From positions 1-64,000 of the forward strand of contig NZ_BCVQ01000003.1 in assembly GCF_001591825.1 (NCBI RefSeq): DNA of 64,000 nt. The letters are read 5' to 3'. This document shows positions 7,743-15,997 of this stretch, one piece after another. The notes under the pieces are model-generated. The model had not been told where the DNA came from, ran no database searches, and was given only the letters and a program-made list of their open reading frames with translations. Origin of the DNA: Rossellomorea vietnamensis NBRC 101237 (GTDB lineage Bacteria; Bacillota; Bacilli; Bacillales; Bacillaceae_B). A program made the position numbers and the translations under genes. The stretch's first letter is position 1, and every line of letters begins with the position of its first letter.

Positions 7743-8480
7743 TTATGCCAATGCCTCATCCTCCTCCAACACCCTTTTCCGTAGGTTCTGGATGAAAGGC
7801 TCCGCATCCTCCATATAAATCAACGCCTTCTTGACCACTTTCCTCTGCCCGAAATACCCTCTCGCCTCAATCGGTTCCTTGAAGATGATTTCATACCTCA
7901 ACTCATCGATCATCCCGAATACGCGGGTGAACACCCTTGGCAGCATGGCGACATGAAACACATTTTTCCCATGGATGATGCCCCCGCTTTTTGCATATTG
8001 GGTCCTGGCCGGCTGAATGGCCGACACATCCTCTATGTTAAATCGAAGGGACCTCCGCACGCCGATTTTCATCTGCACCTGGTTCCCTTTGAACGCAATC
8101 GGTGAGTTCCGGACAAGATTATAATCCCCGAGCATATAAAGAATGCTGTAGACATGCAGCACGACAAGGATATCCGCCCGAAGTGAATCCACGTCCTTTA
8201 AATAGTAATGAAACGCGAACGCTTCAATCACCTGTTCATGAAGAAGCGCGATGAACAGCCAGAAATAATTGGAGCCTTTGTGATAAGCATAGGTCCGTTC
8301 AGTTCTCCCCACTTTCCACTTGAATAGGGCATAATAGAAGACCATTGCCTCTTTCTTTAGAATCGTGATGAAGGGATTCTTCTCCATGTGCCCTCTTCTA
8401 TATTTTATAAAAAGAATGATGGCACCGATGTCCGCCAGTACAATCAGGATAACGAGTGAGATGATCAGTTGAGTGTCCAT
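7743..8480 (-). CDS. Hypothetical membrane protein with cytosolic C-terminal domain
   Basis: A 245-residue protein, not recognised. Residues 4-26 form a clear N-terminal membrane helix followed by basic residues. Hydrophobic or amphipathic stretches occur near 71-90 (FWLFIALLHEQVIEAFAF) and 105-120. The rest is soluble, with a PH-like run of strands (IAFKGNQVQMKIGV onwards) and a C-terminal acidic helix. The PH-like reading is a guess. RBS AGGAGG precedes the ATG. It lies alone between the class A repeat and a 320-bp gap. Confidence 0.6.
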   Translation of the reverse strand: MDTQLIISLVILIVLADIGAIILFIKYRRGHMEKNPFITILKKEAMVFYYALFKWKVGRTERTYAYHKGSNYFWLFIALLHEQVIEAFAFHYYLKDVDSLRADILVVLHVYSILYMLGDYNLVRNSPIAFKGNQVQMKIGVRRSLRFNIEDVSAIQPARTQYAKSGGIIHGKNVFHVAMLPRVFTRVFGMIDELRYEIIFKEPIEARGYFGQRKVVKKALIYMEDAEPFIQNLRKRVLEEDEALA

Positions 8481-8801
8481 GGTCTTCCTCCTTTCGGGGC
8501 GAATCCAATACCATATATATCCTTTTTCATCTTAAATGTAAGGTATCCCGTGTAGGATGTATAGGGTTATTTACCGTATTTTCTTAATAGACAAGGAATT
8601 GTGACAGAATGGTTAATAAATGGAAAATGGGGAGGGGTTTTTTGAAAGAGAGAAAAACGATGGTTTGTTGAAAACGCACGAAAGCCAGGTGGACAACGTA
8701 TCGTGTGCACCTGGCTTTTGTTACGTATATAGATGATAACTCTATGATACTGCTCTTCATTAGTTAAAATCGAACAGACGAGACCTTAATAGATGAAACC
8801 T
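8481..8801. other. Gene-poor 320-bp gap with stem-loop and possible 9-codon ORF
   Basis: No normal gene. On the plus strand GGGGAGGGG is followed by TTG AAA GAG AGA and a stop after nine codons (about 8642-8671). That is directly upstream of the strong stem-loop at 8681-8718. A short leader or small RNA ending at the stem-loop is possible; no convincing promoter was found. Confidence 0.35.
8681..8718. terminator. Strong symmetrical stem-loop
   Basis: Arms AAAGCCAGGTG (8681-8691) and CACCTGGCTTT (8708-8718) are perfect 11-bp inverted repeats, followed by TTTT on the plus strand. There is no gene end next to it on the plus strand. It may end a small plus-strand transcript, or end the paiB transcript at a distance (on the minus strand the U-run is only three T). 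Confidence 0.6.
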
Positions 8802-9410
8802 CTACTCCAAATTCCCCTTCATCCAAGCAGCAATCTGCTGCTCATCCGTGCTCGGCTTCTGCTCAAGCTCTCGGATCACCCGCTCCTGCCTCTCAGTTGA
8901 ATGGTTTTGACTTAGTTTCGCTTTACCTTCCATCTGATTAATCTTGATCTTGAACCCCTGTACTCCCTTACCCATGCCGGCGAGCAGCGCAGGGTCAAGA
9001 TCCTCCAAGCTGTAGGAACTGTCTGGGGCTTCAAAGGTTGATACCAATTCTTTTAGAGATTCTACGAGTTCATGATTGTCCTCGATAAGCTCTACTTCCC
9101 CGTACACATGGACCGATACATAATTCCACGTCGGGACGGTTTGATTCGTTTCGTACCAGGACGGGGAGATGTAACAATGAGGACCGTGGAAAATGGCCAG
9201 CACTGTTTGCTGTTCAATCTCTTTCCACTGGGGATTCGGACGGGCAAAGTGTCCGTATAAGTGGGTTTTCTCCTTGTTTAACAGGAGCGGTAAATGCGTT
9301 GCAACCGGCTTCCCATCGTGTTGGGAAAAAAGCGTCGCAAAGCTGTGTTCTTGGATGACACCAAACGTCACCGATTCATCGGTGATCTTAAAGTCTTTTG
9401 GAATATACAT
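8802..9410 (-). CDS. paiB: PaiB-like FMN-binding transcriptional regulator
   Basis: A 202-residue PaiB-family protein with an FMN-binding split-barrel fold. Recognisable segments are HLPLLLNKE and [15 protein letters not shown] in the N-terminal half, and [31 protein letters not shown] in the middle, the family core. PaiB in B. subtilis (207 residues) affects sporulation and degradative enzyme expression together with PaiA. Here it is the last gene of a marR-paiA-paiB operon on the minus strand, 13 bp behind paiA, with RBS AAAGGTGG. Whether it binds DNA or flavin is not settled by sequence. Confidence 0.9.
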   Translation of the reverse strand: MYIPKDFKITDESVTFGVIQEHSFATLFSQHDGKPVATHLPLLLNKEKTHLYGHFARPNPQWKEIEQQTVLAIFHGPHCYISPSWYETNQTVPTWNYVSVHVYGEVELIEDNHELVESLKELVSTFEAPDSSYSLEDLDPALLAGMGKGVQGFKIKINQMEGKAKLSQNHSTERQERVIRELEQKPSTDEQQIAAWMKGNLE

Positions 9411-9423
9411 TGTGATCCACCTT

Positions 9424-9957
<534 letters not shown>

Positions 9958-10410
9958 TCAATACTGTCTTTTGTTCCCCTTTTTCACATATTCCCAATCT
10001 TTTTCAATATTCTTTCTGGCTCTTTGAAGGAGATCCTCCAGAATTTCGGCTTCGCTTTCGGAAAAGCCCTCTAATGCCACGAGATTCGAATGATCATGTT
10101 CTCTTTTAATCAAAGGATAGACCGTCTTCCCTTTGTCTGTTGGGAACAGTTTTTTTATTTTTTTGTTCTCCTTGTCTTCTTTCTTTTCAACAAAGCCATT
10201 GATTTCAAGTTTTTTAATCGCACGGGCCGCTGTTGTCCGGTCCACCTTGATCATCTCGGCTACCTTTTCCTGGATGATGCCCGGGTTTTCACATATGCGC
10301 ACAAGGTACAGATACTGCCCCTTTGTCAGGTCATATTCCTTAAATTCAATATTACTGATCGAATCCAGCGCCCGTGCAATCATGCCAATTTCACGAAGAA
10401 TCCCTGTCAT
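9958..10410 (-). CDS. MarR-family regulator of the pai operon
   Basis: A 150-residue MarR winged-helix repressor. The recognition helix region VDRTTAARAIKKLEINGFVEKKEDKENKKIKKLFPTDKG lies at about 76-115 (DNA-binding wing included). Dimerisation helices lie at both ends. It leads an operon with paiA and paiB. A perfect 30-bp palindrome overlaps its likely -35 region, so it probably represses itself and paiAB and is released by a small ligand, perhaps a polyamine. Ligand identity is inference. RBS GGGGAGGG. Confidence 0.85.
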   Translation of the reverse strand: MTGILREIGMIARALDSISNIEFKEYDLTKGQYLYLVRICENPGIIQEKVAEMIKVDRTTAARAIKKLEINGFVEKKEDKENKKIKKLFPTDKGKTVYPLIKREHDHSNLVALEGFSESEAEILEDLLQRARKNIEKDWEYVKKGNKRQY

Positions 10411-10475
10411 ACTTACCCTCCCCAGTACGTTCTTTCAAGTAAATGCAATCATATAAGTATAAATTCAATATACTA

Positions 10476-10505
10476 GTTTTTATGTTGCATTTGCAACATA
10501 AAAAC
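10476..10505 (-). promoter_or_regulatory. MarR-type operator (perfect 30-bp palindrome) over promoter
   Basis: Arms GTTTTTATGTTGCA (10476-10489) and TGCAACATAAAAAC (10492-10505) are perfect inverted repeats around TT. On the minus strand TTGCAA within the palindrome and TATATT, 18 bp on, could be the -35 and -10 of marR. A TGCAA/TTGCA core is common for MarR operators. Confidence 0.8.
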
Positions 10506-10648
10506 CACTGACATATAAGGCCATGCCATTGAGCAAGTCGACGCTGGATTCGTTTTCCTGAATGGAGGCGGCTTGTTATTCTGAGGTACTGACTGTCCGT
10601 GTACTTCTCAGCATTTCTCAACAACCCATCATCCACCTTTCAAAAAAC

Positions 10649-10676
10649 AACCAAGGGACCTGTCCCCGCGGCTTCC
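10649..10676. repeat. Class B GGGACAGGT-type element, solitary unit
   Basis: AACCAAGGGACCTGTCCCC followed by GCGGCTTC. It is a related but distinct class with core GGGACAGG / CCTGTCCC, here without a partner. It lies 46 bp upstream of the yitT-like start, in the gap between marR and that gene. The rest of this 311-bp gap holds the marR operator and nothing else I can name. Confidence 0.6.
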
Positions 10677-10721
10677 CATGTGCTATAGTATCCTAGTATC
10701 AATTGAGAACGGAGTGAGCAT

Positions 10722-11555
10722 ATGAATTCAACAACGAAAGAAATCACATTGATCATCATTGGCTCCTTATTCTTCGCCCTCGGTGTCAATTTGTTTGCGA
10801 TCCCGAATGAGCTTGGGGAAGGCGGCGTAACGGGGATTTCGATGATTCTTTACTATGTATTCGATTGGTCGCCGGGTATCACGAACTTCGCCATGAACGG
10901 GGTTCTGCTCGCCATTGGATATAAGGTTTTAAATAAACGGGTGACATGGTACACCATGCTTGCCATTTTCTTTACCTCCCTCTTCATTCAATTAACAGAA
11001 GGGATGGGGGACTCTGTCGACATCATGCTCGGCACCGTATTTGCCGGTGTATTCATCGGAATCGGACTTGGCCTTGTTCTGCGTTCAGGAGGGACGACGG
11101 GTGGATCCACGATTGTGGCCCGCATGCTGAACCAGCGATTCGGATGGGGTGTCAGTACGAGTATGTTCGTGTTTGATATTATTGTCGTTCTCAGTTCCAT
11201 GTTCGTCATCGGAATTGAAAACACGATGTACACCGGGATTTCCATCTATATCAGCACGAAGATCCTCGATTACCTGATTGACGGATTCGATACACGGAAG
11301 GCGGTCACGATCATCTCCCAGGATACCGATGCCATCGCCGAGAAAGTCAGCGCCAAAATGGACCGTGGCGTCACCATCATCAACGCCCGGGGCCATTATT
11401 CCAAGTCATCCAAAGATATTCTCTATGTCGTCATTAATAAACAGGAACTCTTCCTCCTGAAAAAAATGATCCAGCAAATCGACGAAAAAGCATTCGTCGT
11501 CGTCCACGATGTGCGGGATGTATTCGGGGAAGGATTTACATTTCCGAAAACGTAA
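10722..11555 (+). CDS. YitT-family membrane protein
   Basis: A 277-residue YitT family member. Five or six membrane helices (about 8-30, 45-65, 75-92, 102-122, 150-172) carry the conserved GEGGVTGISMIL and RSGGTTGGSTIVARMLN segments. A soluble C-terminal domain of about 85 residues (DUF2179-like, a regulatory ferredoxin-like fold: ITIISQ... HDVRDVFGEGF) ends the chain. The transported substrate of this family is not known. RBS GGAGTGAG. The stop TAA is directly joined to a class A unit, and a class B terminator hairpin follows. Confidence 0.9.
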   Translation: MNSTTKEITLIIIGSLFFALGVNLFAIPNELGEGGVTGISMILYYVFDWSPGITNFAMNGVLLAIGYKVLNKRVTWYTMLAIFFTSLFIQLTEGMGDSVDIMLGTVFAGVFIGIGLGLVLRSGGTTGGSTIVARMLNQRFGWGVSTSMFVFDIIVVLSSMFVIGIENTMYTGISIYISTKILDYLIDGFDTRKAVTIISQDTDAIAEKVSAKMDRGVTIINARGHYSKSSKDILYVVINKQELFLLKKMIQQIDEKAFVVVHDVRDVFGEGFTFPKT

Positions 11556-11579
11556 GCATGGGGACGGTTCTCGTGCTTC
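11556..11579. repeat. Class A element, solitary left unit
   Basis: GCATGGGGACGGTTCT then CGTGCTTC, starting one base after the stop of the YitT gene. No right-hand partner; instead a class B hairpin follows at 11591. This is where the two classes meet and is the last class A copy in the window. Confidence 0.75.
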
Positions 11580-11590
11580 CTTTTTCACCA

Positions 11591-11641
11591 GAGGGACAGG
11601 TTCCTTGGCATATCTAGAGCCGGGGAACCTGTCCCTCTTTT
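11591..11641. terminator. Class B repeat acting as terminator
   Basis: Perfect 14-bp arms GAGGGACAGGTTCC (11591-11604) and GGAACCTGTCCCTC (11624-11637), then TTTT. Its right arm also encodes the last residues (EGQVPRL) and stop of the minus-strand hydrolase. On the plus strand it would end yitT transcription. Confidence 0.85.
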
Positions 11642-12477
11642 AGCCTCTGTAAACATTCCACCACAATCTCCGGTTGATCTTTATGTACCTCATGGTCACT
11701 CCCCTCAGCAATCATAAGTTCTCCGTTTACTGATAACTGTGCAAGCTCCACTTGTAATTCACGCCACACCTTTTCATGAAGCATTGCCTCCTCTTCCGGT
11801 ATGCCATATTCGATGTAAGGCTTGGCAGAAAGTGCTTCATCTCTTGCGATGACAATCAGGGGGATATCCGGAAATGGTTTACCAGACTTGATTTCGTCGC
11901 TGCTGGTGGACCAGTTGGTAAATTCATCGGCAATCGTCTGGTAGAGGACAGGATTTGTAAGAAACGCTTCCTCCTCATCTGACAATTCGCTATTCCTTTC
12001 TTTATACCATTCTTCCAATTCAGCTCTGCTCTTCCCTGCGTTCTCCTCGTTAGCTTCAATCAGTTGCTCCAAAGAAATCATAGAATACATGACCGGCAGA
12101 TTGAGCTCATAGAGTCGTTGAAAGTGGTGGGAGGTCGCATCAATAAGGAGGACCCCGTCCAGTTTTTCAGGGTACATCCTCGCATATGCTTGAGCGCAAA
12201 GTCCGCCGAATGAATGGCCGGCTAATAGAAACCGATCGATCTCCAGGTATTCCATGAGGTCATTGAGTTCCCTTGCGATATTCGCTGCAGTCCGAGGCGC
12301 CGGTGATGTCCCGCTTTTTCCATAACCTGCACGGTGATACAAGACGATGGTAAAATCGTTCTTGATCACGTCCACAAATGGAAGCCAGCTATAGAAAGAA
12401 TTGCCGATCCCTGTTTCAAGAACGAGGACCTGCTTTCCTTCTCCCATCAGGCGATATTCTAGATTGTTTTCACACAT
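11614..12477 (-). CDS. Alpha/beta hydrolase
   Basis: A 287-residue alpha/beta hydrolase. The nucleophile elbow GHSFGG lies near 92-97 (Ser94). The oxyanion/HG region is replaced by LETGIGNSFYSW at 19-30. The catalytic His is likely in EGSDHEVHKDQPEIV near 259-273. The acid is probably one of the Asp residues near RDEALSA. A lid-like acidic helical insertion (EANEENAGKSRAELEEW) sits in the middle. Substrate unknown. RBS AAGGAGG. The last seven residues come from a class B repeat. Confidence 0.88.
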   Translation of the reverse strand: MCENNLEYRLMGEGKQVLVLETGIGNSFYSWLPFVDVIKNDFTIVLYHRAGYGKSGTSPAPRTAANIARELNDLMEYLEIDRFLLAGHSFGGLCAQAYARMYPEKLDGVLLIDATSHHFQRLYELNLPVMYSMISLEQLIEANEENAGKSRAELEEWYKERNSELSDEEEAFLTNPVLYQTIADEFTNWSTSSDEIKSGKPFPDIPLIVIARDEALSAKPYIEYGIPEEEAMLHEKVWRELQVELAQLSVNGELMIAEGSDHEVHKDQPEIVVECLQRLKEGQVPRL

Positions 12478-12533
12478 GGCGTTCCTCCTTAATTTAATGT
12501 CTCTTTCACTCTACTTTCATATAAAAAAGGCAG

Positions 12534-13565
12534 TCACCCAAGTTTCCCAATCATCTCCTCATACGTCCTCCCCGCAACCTCCACCTCATACCCCGCTTCA
12601 AACTGCCCCATCAGCAACCGCAATCCATTCTTCCGGTCTTCAACATTCCCGCCTTCATCCATTAACTGCGTGCCGTACGAAGCGATATCCGCCACCACCC
12701 GCTCATTCCGGTAATAGGCGAGAAGGACCGGATCCACCTCCACGTCTCCATAGCCCTTGTAGAAAAGATCAATATGCTCAGGGCTTTCATCTTTGAAGCA
12801 CAACCCCAACCCTACTCCCGGGAACATTAAATCCCTCTCAACCGGGGCAATGACGGGATCGTCCCAATCGACGATGAATAGCTTTGAATCCCCATCGATC
12901 ATTACATTCCCGGGATGGATATCCCCGTGGCATAAAACAAATGCACTTTTATCATGAACCTGCAGCCTCTGTCCAAGCTCCTCCGTCCGCTCGACTAGGG
13001 TCAGGATGTCCCCGCGCTTTCTTTTCCAAAAATCAATGAGTTTCTCTGCCACTTCGTCACGTGGAAGGTCTGAATCCATCTCCCGGTCGAGTTCCATGAC
13101 TTTCTCACACCAAGGACCGGAGAAATCTTCTTGACGCAGCTGCTCTTGAAGGTCATGAGGGACCCCTGCAGAATGAATGGATTTCAGGATCTGACCAAAA
13201 CGAATCGACTGTTGCTCGCTTAACGGTGATTCGAAACCCGTTCGCCCGTCTACGAACGGCGAGAAAATCCAGTGGTATCCTTCATGATGGACTGCCAGCT
13301 CATGACTAGATGTCGGCATGGGCGGTATGACCGCGTCGACCCCTTGAGTAGAGAGGAAATGAACGATCCTGATTCCAGTGTCATCAAAGTCACCTTGAAT
13401 CATTTTCAGAAAAAAGATTTCGCCACTCCCCCCTGTTACACGATAGACTGCCGCTTTCGGATCATGTCCGATGGGCAGGAACGTCACTTCTTTCGCTGCT
13501 ATATGAAAGTGTTCTTTTAATCCATCGATGATTTTCCCCTGGTTGAACTCAGGTTTTGTCAACAT
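12534..13565 (-). CDS. Aminoglycoside phosphotransferase / choline-kinase-fold protein
   Basis: About 343 residues with the protein-kinase-like APH fold. FVLCHGDIHPGNVMID near 211-226 holds the catalytic Asp and metal-binding Asn (Brenner motif). FIVDWDDPVIAPVERDL then gives the second metal Asp and a conserved Glu-Arg. An N-terminal Gly-rich beta sheet with FFLKM supplies the ATP lysine. It could act on an antibiotic, an amino alcohol or a sugar; the sequence does not decide. The start at 13565 (MLTKPEF) follows AAAGGGG; a longer open frame to 13616 runs into a class B repeat and is unlikely. Confidence 0.83.
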   Translation of the reverse strand: MLTKPEFNQGKIIDGLKEHFHIAAKEVTFLPIGHDPKAAVYRVTGGSGEIFFLKMIQGDFDDTGIRIVHFLSTQGVDAVIPPMPTSSHELAVHHEGYHWIFSPFVDGRTGFESPLSEQQSIRFGQILKSIHSAGVPHDLQEQLRQEDFSGPWCEKVMELDREMDSDLPRDEVAEKLIDFWKRKRGDILTLVERTEELGQRLQVHDKSAFVLCHGDIHPGNVMIDGDSKLFIVDWDDPVIAPVERDLMFPGVGLGLCFKDESPEHIDLFYKGYGDVEVDPVLLAYYRNERVVADIASYGTQLMDEGGNVEDRKNGLRLLMGQFEAGYEVEVAGRTYEEMIGKLG

Positions 13566-13590
13566 GCATCTGTTTCCCCTTTCACATACG

Positions 13591-13643
13591 CCAGAGGGAC
13601 AGGTACCGAGTCTCAAAATGAGCCGCGGGACCTGCCCCTCTGG
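13591..13643. repeat. Class B element, full hairpin
   Basis: CCAGAGGGACAGGTACC (13591-13607) pairs with GGGACCTGCCCCTCTGG (13627-13643) with two mismatches, followed by TTTT. It lies in the short gap between the RidA stop (13646) and the phosphotransferase start. Confidence 0.82.
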
Positions 13644-13645
13644 TT

Positions 13646-14053
13646 TTATACGGTCTTGATTGCCGCCACCGCTTCAATTTCCACCAACTGATCCGTGTAA
13701 CCGAGAACTGTCACTCCTGATAATGTACTCGGAACATCATGATCCCCAAACTCTTTTCTTATCGACTCCCAAGCCGTCACTAAATCGGCCTGTTGATGAG
13801 AGGCTACAAGGACCCGGGTGTAGACGACGTCCTTCAGGGAGGCACCGCTCTCTTTCAGTACTTCCTTCATATTCTCCACACAGAGCTTGGCTTGGAGTTC
13901 ATAATCCTGTGCATGAGGAACTACTCCATTTTTATTCAAAGGACAGGCTCCCGCTAAAAAAAGGAGGTCCATGTCTGAAGGTACTCTTGAAGCGTAGGCA
14001 TAATCAACATGTGCCAATTGTGCTGATCGAATAAAGGATATTTTATTGGTCAG
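13646..14053 (-). CDS. RidA/YjgF-family protein, probable CTG start
   Basis: A Rid-family trimeric protein (reactive imine deaminase type or related). Conserved parts include LFLAGACPLNKNG, LCVENMKEVLKESGASLKDVVYTRVLV (a near-signature) and VEIEAVAAIKTV at the end. The frame's first usable ATG/GTG/TTG is a TTG at 14017 without RBS, which would cut the conserved start. An open frame continues 12 codons to a CTG at 14053, placed 6-7 nt after AGAGGAGGG. CTG initiation, giving 135 residues beginning LTNKISFIRSAQ, is therefore proposed. The TTG at 14017 (123 residues) is the alternative. Confidence 0.8.
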   Translation of the reverse strand: MTNKISFIRSAQLAHVDYAYASRVPSDMDLLFLAGACPLNKNGVVPHAQDYELQAKLCVENMKEVLKESGASLKDVVYTRVLVASHQQADLVTAWESIRKEFGDHDVPSTLSGVTVLGYTDQLVEIEAVAAIKTV

Positions 14054-14115
14054 AGTGTTCCCTCCTCTCTGAGAAAAATTTCACCTATGGTTTCTTTTAA
14101 TCTATCAAAATAAAC

Positions 14116-14823
14116 CTAACACCTCACATACTTCCGCTTAAACCCGATCCGTCCCTTCTCCACCTGCTTCTGAATATCATCGGCTGACTTCAGGACACTG
14201 TTCTTCTTCCCTTCCCGCACCATCTCGACAGGACCAATTTTCTTTGCGGTCTCGAGGGCCTCTTCATGAAGGGGAACATACGACACTCCCACGGTCCCGA
14301 CAAAGTTATTCATCGACGATTTCGTCCGTTCGGGTGCATCGTGGATCGTGTCTTTCACTTTCTGGAGCATCCCCCGAAGCTTCTCTTCGGAAAACTCTTC
14401 ATCCTTCCGATTCCCAAGGAGCCAACAGTAGCAGCTCCAGCCCGCTGACATTTTCAATTCGTCCCCGCTTGCGATCCATTTATCGGCGACGTCCTGTGCG
14501 ATAGGGGCTTCTGACAAGGTGACCGCCACTACGTAATCGGACAGCATATAGAAGTATGCCCCTTCGATCCAGCGATCAAAGTCCGCTTCAGTCATCGCTT
14601 CTGGGTCGGCAATGACACCGGCAAAGTACATGGCATCGTAATTTCCTGTAGCGTATAATTTCTCGGCGAGTGCCTGATCCTTCTTGATTTCCTTCGCCAT
14701 CGGCTTCATGGCACCCGTCGCGACGCCAAACACCGGCTCACGGGCACCGTTCGATAGGTACATTTTCTTCATTCGTTCCTTGCCGAGGGCTTCCAGTTCC
14801 TTCATCACCGTTTCCAGATCCAT
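14116..14823 (-). CDS. DNA alkylation repair protein (AlkD-like HEAT repeats)
   Basis: A protein of about 235 residues related to AlkC/AlkD-type DNA glycosylases, built from HEAT-like helices. MKKMYLSNGAREPVFGVATGAMKPMAKEIK near the start and FAGVIADPEAMTEADFDRWIE in the middle are typical. AlkD removes positively charged N3- and N7-alkylpurines; this protein's activity is inferred from fold only. Two ATGs compete: 14832 has AAGGAAG too close, while 14823 (MDLETVMKEL) has about 8 nt spacing and is preferred. It is followed by the RidA gene in the same direction. Confidence 0.8.
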   Translation of the reverse strand: MDLETVMKELEALGKERMKKMYLSNGAREPVFGVATGAMKPMAKEIKKDQALAEKLYATGNYDAMYFAGVIADPEAMTEADFDRWIEGAYFYMLSDYVVAVTLSEAPIAQDVADKWIASGDELKMSAGWSCYCWLLGNRKDEEFSEEKLRGMLQKVKDTIHDAPERTKSSMNNFVGTVGVSYVPLHEEALETAKKIGPVEMVREGKKNSVLKSADDIQKQVEKGRIGFKRKYVRC

Positions 14824-14865
14824 TCCATCCACTTCCTTTATTTGTCCATCTTATATGTATTCTTC

Positions 14866-15975
14866 TTACATTGCCCTGTCCCTTTTATTTTTTCTATTTT
14901 TCACGAAAGCAATGAGAAGGAGGAGAATCGGAATGAAGACAAGCAGAGGCATGTGCAGCACATACATGGCGACCTTCAGCCCTTCATGGATATGTTCCTG
15001 GAAATTGCTCGCAATCGACATCGATATGAAGAGGACGATCAGACCGAGTGGATAGGCGAGTCGTGATGGCGATTGAATTTTGAACATGCTTGCGGTCCCG
15101 ATAACAGCTGCATAAAAGAAGATGCTGATTTTCAAGAATATCCCGATCACCAAGCCCAGCATAAAGAAGACATCCAGGCGTTCCAGAAAGTCAGCCACCT
15201 GTATCGACTGGACCGTACTAAGAAGGGGGAATTGCGAACGGGCCGTCAGATCCACCCCAAGCACACTGATATTGATGATCATGGTCAGGATCAAATTGAT
15301 TCCACTTAATCCAATGGCAGAAAACATTGTCAACTTCGCCTTCTTCGGATTATTCAAATACGGCAGGATCATTGTAAAGACAAAGGCTTCCGTAAACGGG
15401 AAATACAAGGTTTGGGTGAACGTCACTTTCAAGACCGGCATCAGCCCTTCTTCGAGTACCGGCTGAAGGTTGGTAAAATCGATCAAACCGGAAACGACGA
15501 TCAGGATGAATCCTACGACCGAAAGGGTAAACATGAACATAAACAGTAGTTCTCCCGACCGCCCGATGACTTCGATCCCCTTCCGGACCGTATAAATAAT
15601 GACCAGCATCAGGAGGGCATTGGCAATGAATAGAGGAGTTTCCGGATACGCAAAGGTCAACAGCATTTCACCAAAGTCCCTGAGAACCCTAGAAGCTTCA
15701 TACATGAAATAGAACAGATAAACGAAGGCAAGGACCGTCCCTGCCACTTTCCCGAGAATCTTCTGCATGTATTCGGTCGGCAGGAGGTCTGGATAATACG
15801 TGTACAGTTTATGATAGACGAGCAGCAGGACGAAACTTGCAATCATCCCAAACATGATCGCAAGCCACGCATCTTGTTTCGCATCGATGGCAAGGGGGAC
15901 GAGTAAAGAGCTGCCCATTTCAAATAACACCATTAAGACAAAGAGCTGAATGCTACTGATTTTCGCCTTTTCCAC
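14866..15975 (-). CDS. Spore germination permease, GerB family (ger operon 1)
   Basis: A 369-residue GerAB-type permease of the amino-acid/polyamine transporter superfamily with about ten membrane helices. It sits in the spore inner membrane and contributes to germinant binding, with the GerA- and GerC-type partners encoded upstream. The frame begins with GTG, supported by AAGGAGGG 10 nt upstream, 22 bp behind gerC. The C-terminus is basic (FVKNRKNKRDRAM). It is last in an A-C-B ordered operon; GerA and GerB of this window are separately paired with operon 2 (25275-29047). Germinant unknown. Confidence 0.9.
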   Translation of the reverse strand: MEKAKISSIQLFVLMVLFEMGSSLLVPLAIDAKQDAWLAIMFGMIASFVLLLVYHKLYTYYPDLLPTEYMQKILGKVAGTVLAFVYLFYFMYEASRVLRDFGEMLLTFAYPETPLFIANALLMLVIIYTVRKGIEVIGRSGELLFMFMFTLSVVGFILIVVSGLIDFTNLQPVLEEGLMPVLKVTFTQTLYFPFTEAFVFTMILPYLNNPKKAKLTMFSAIGLSGINLILTMIINISVLGVDLTARSQFPLLSTVQSIQVADFLERLDVFFMLGLVIGIFLKISIFFYAAVIGTASMFKIQSPSRLAYPLGLIVLFISMSIASNFQEHIHEGLKVAMYVLHMPLLVFIPILLLLIAFVKNRKNKRDRAM

Positions 15976-15997
15976 TGTACTTGGTCCCTCCTTTTCC

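Noticed and set aside
13588-13616. Extended start of the phosphotransferase at 13616
   Set aside because: The extra codons are class B repeat sequence and the internal ATG at 13565 has a proper RBS.
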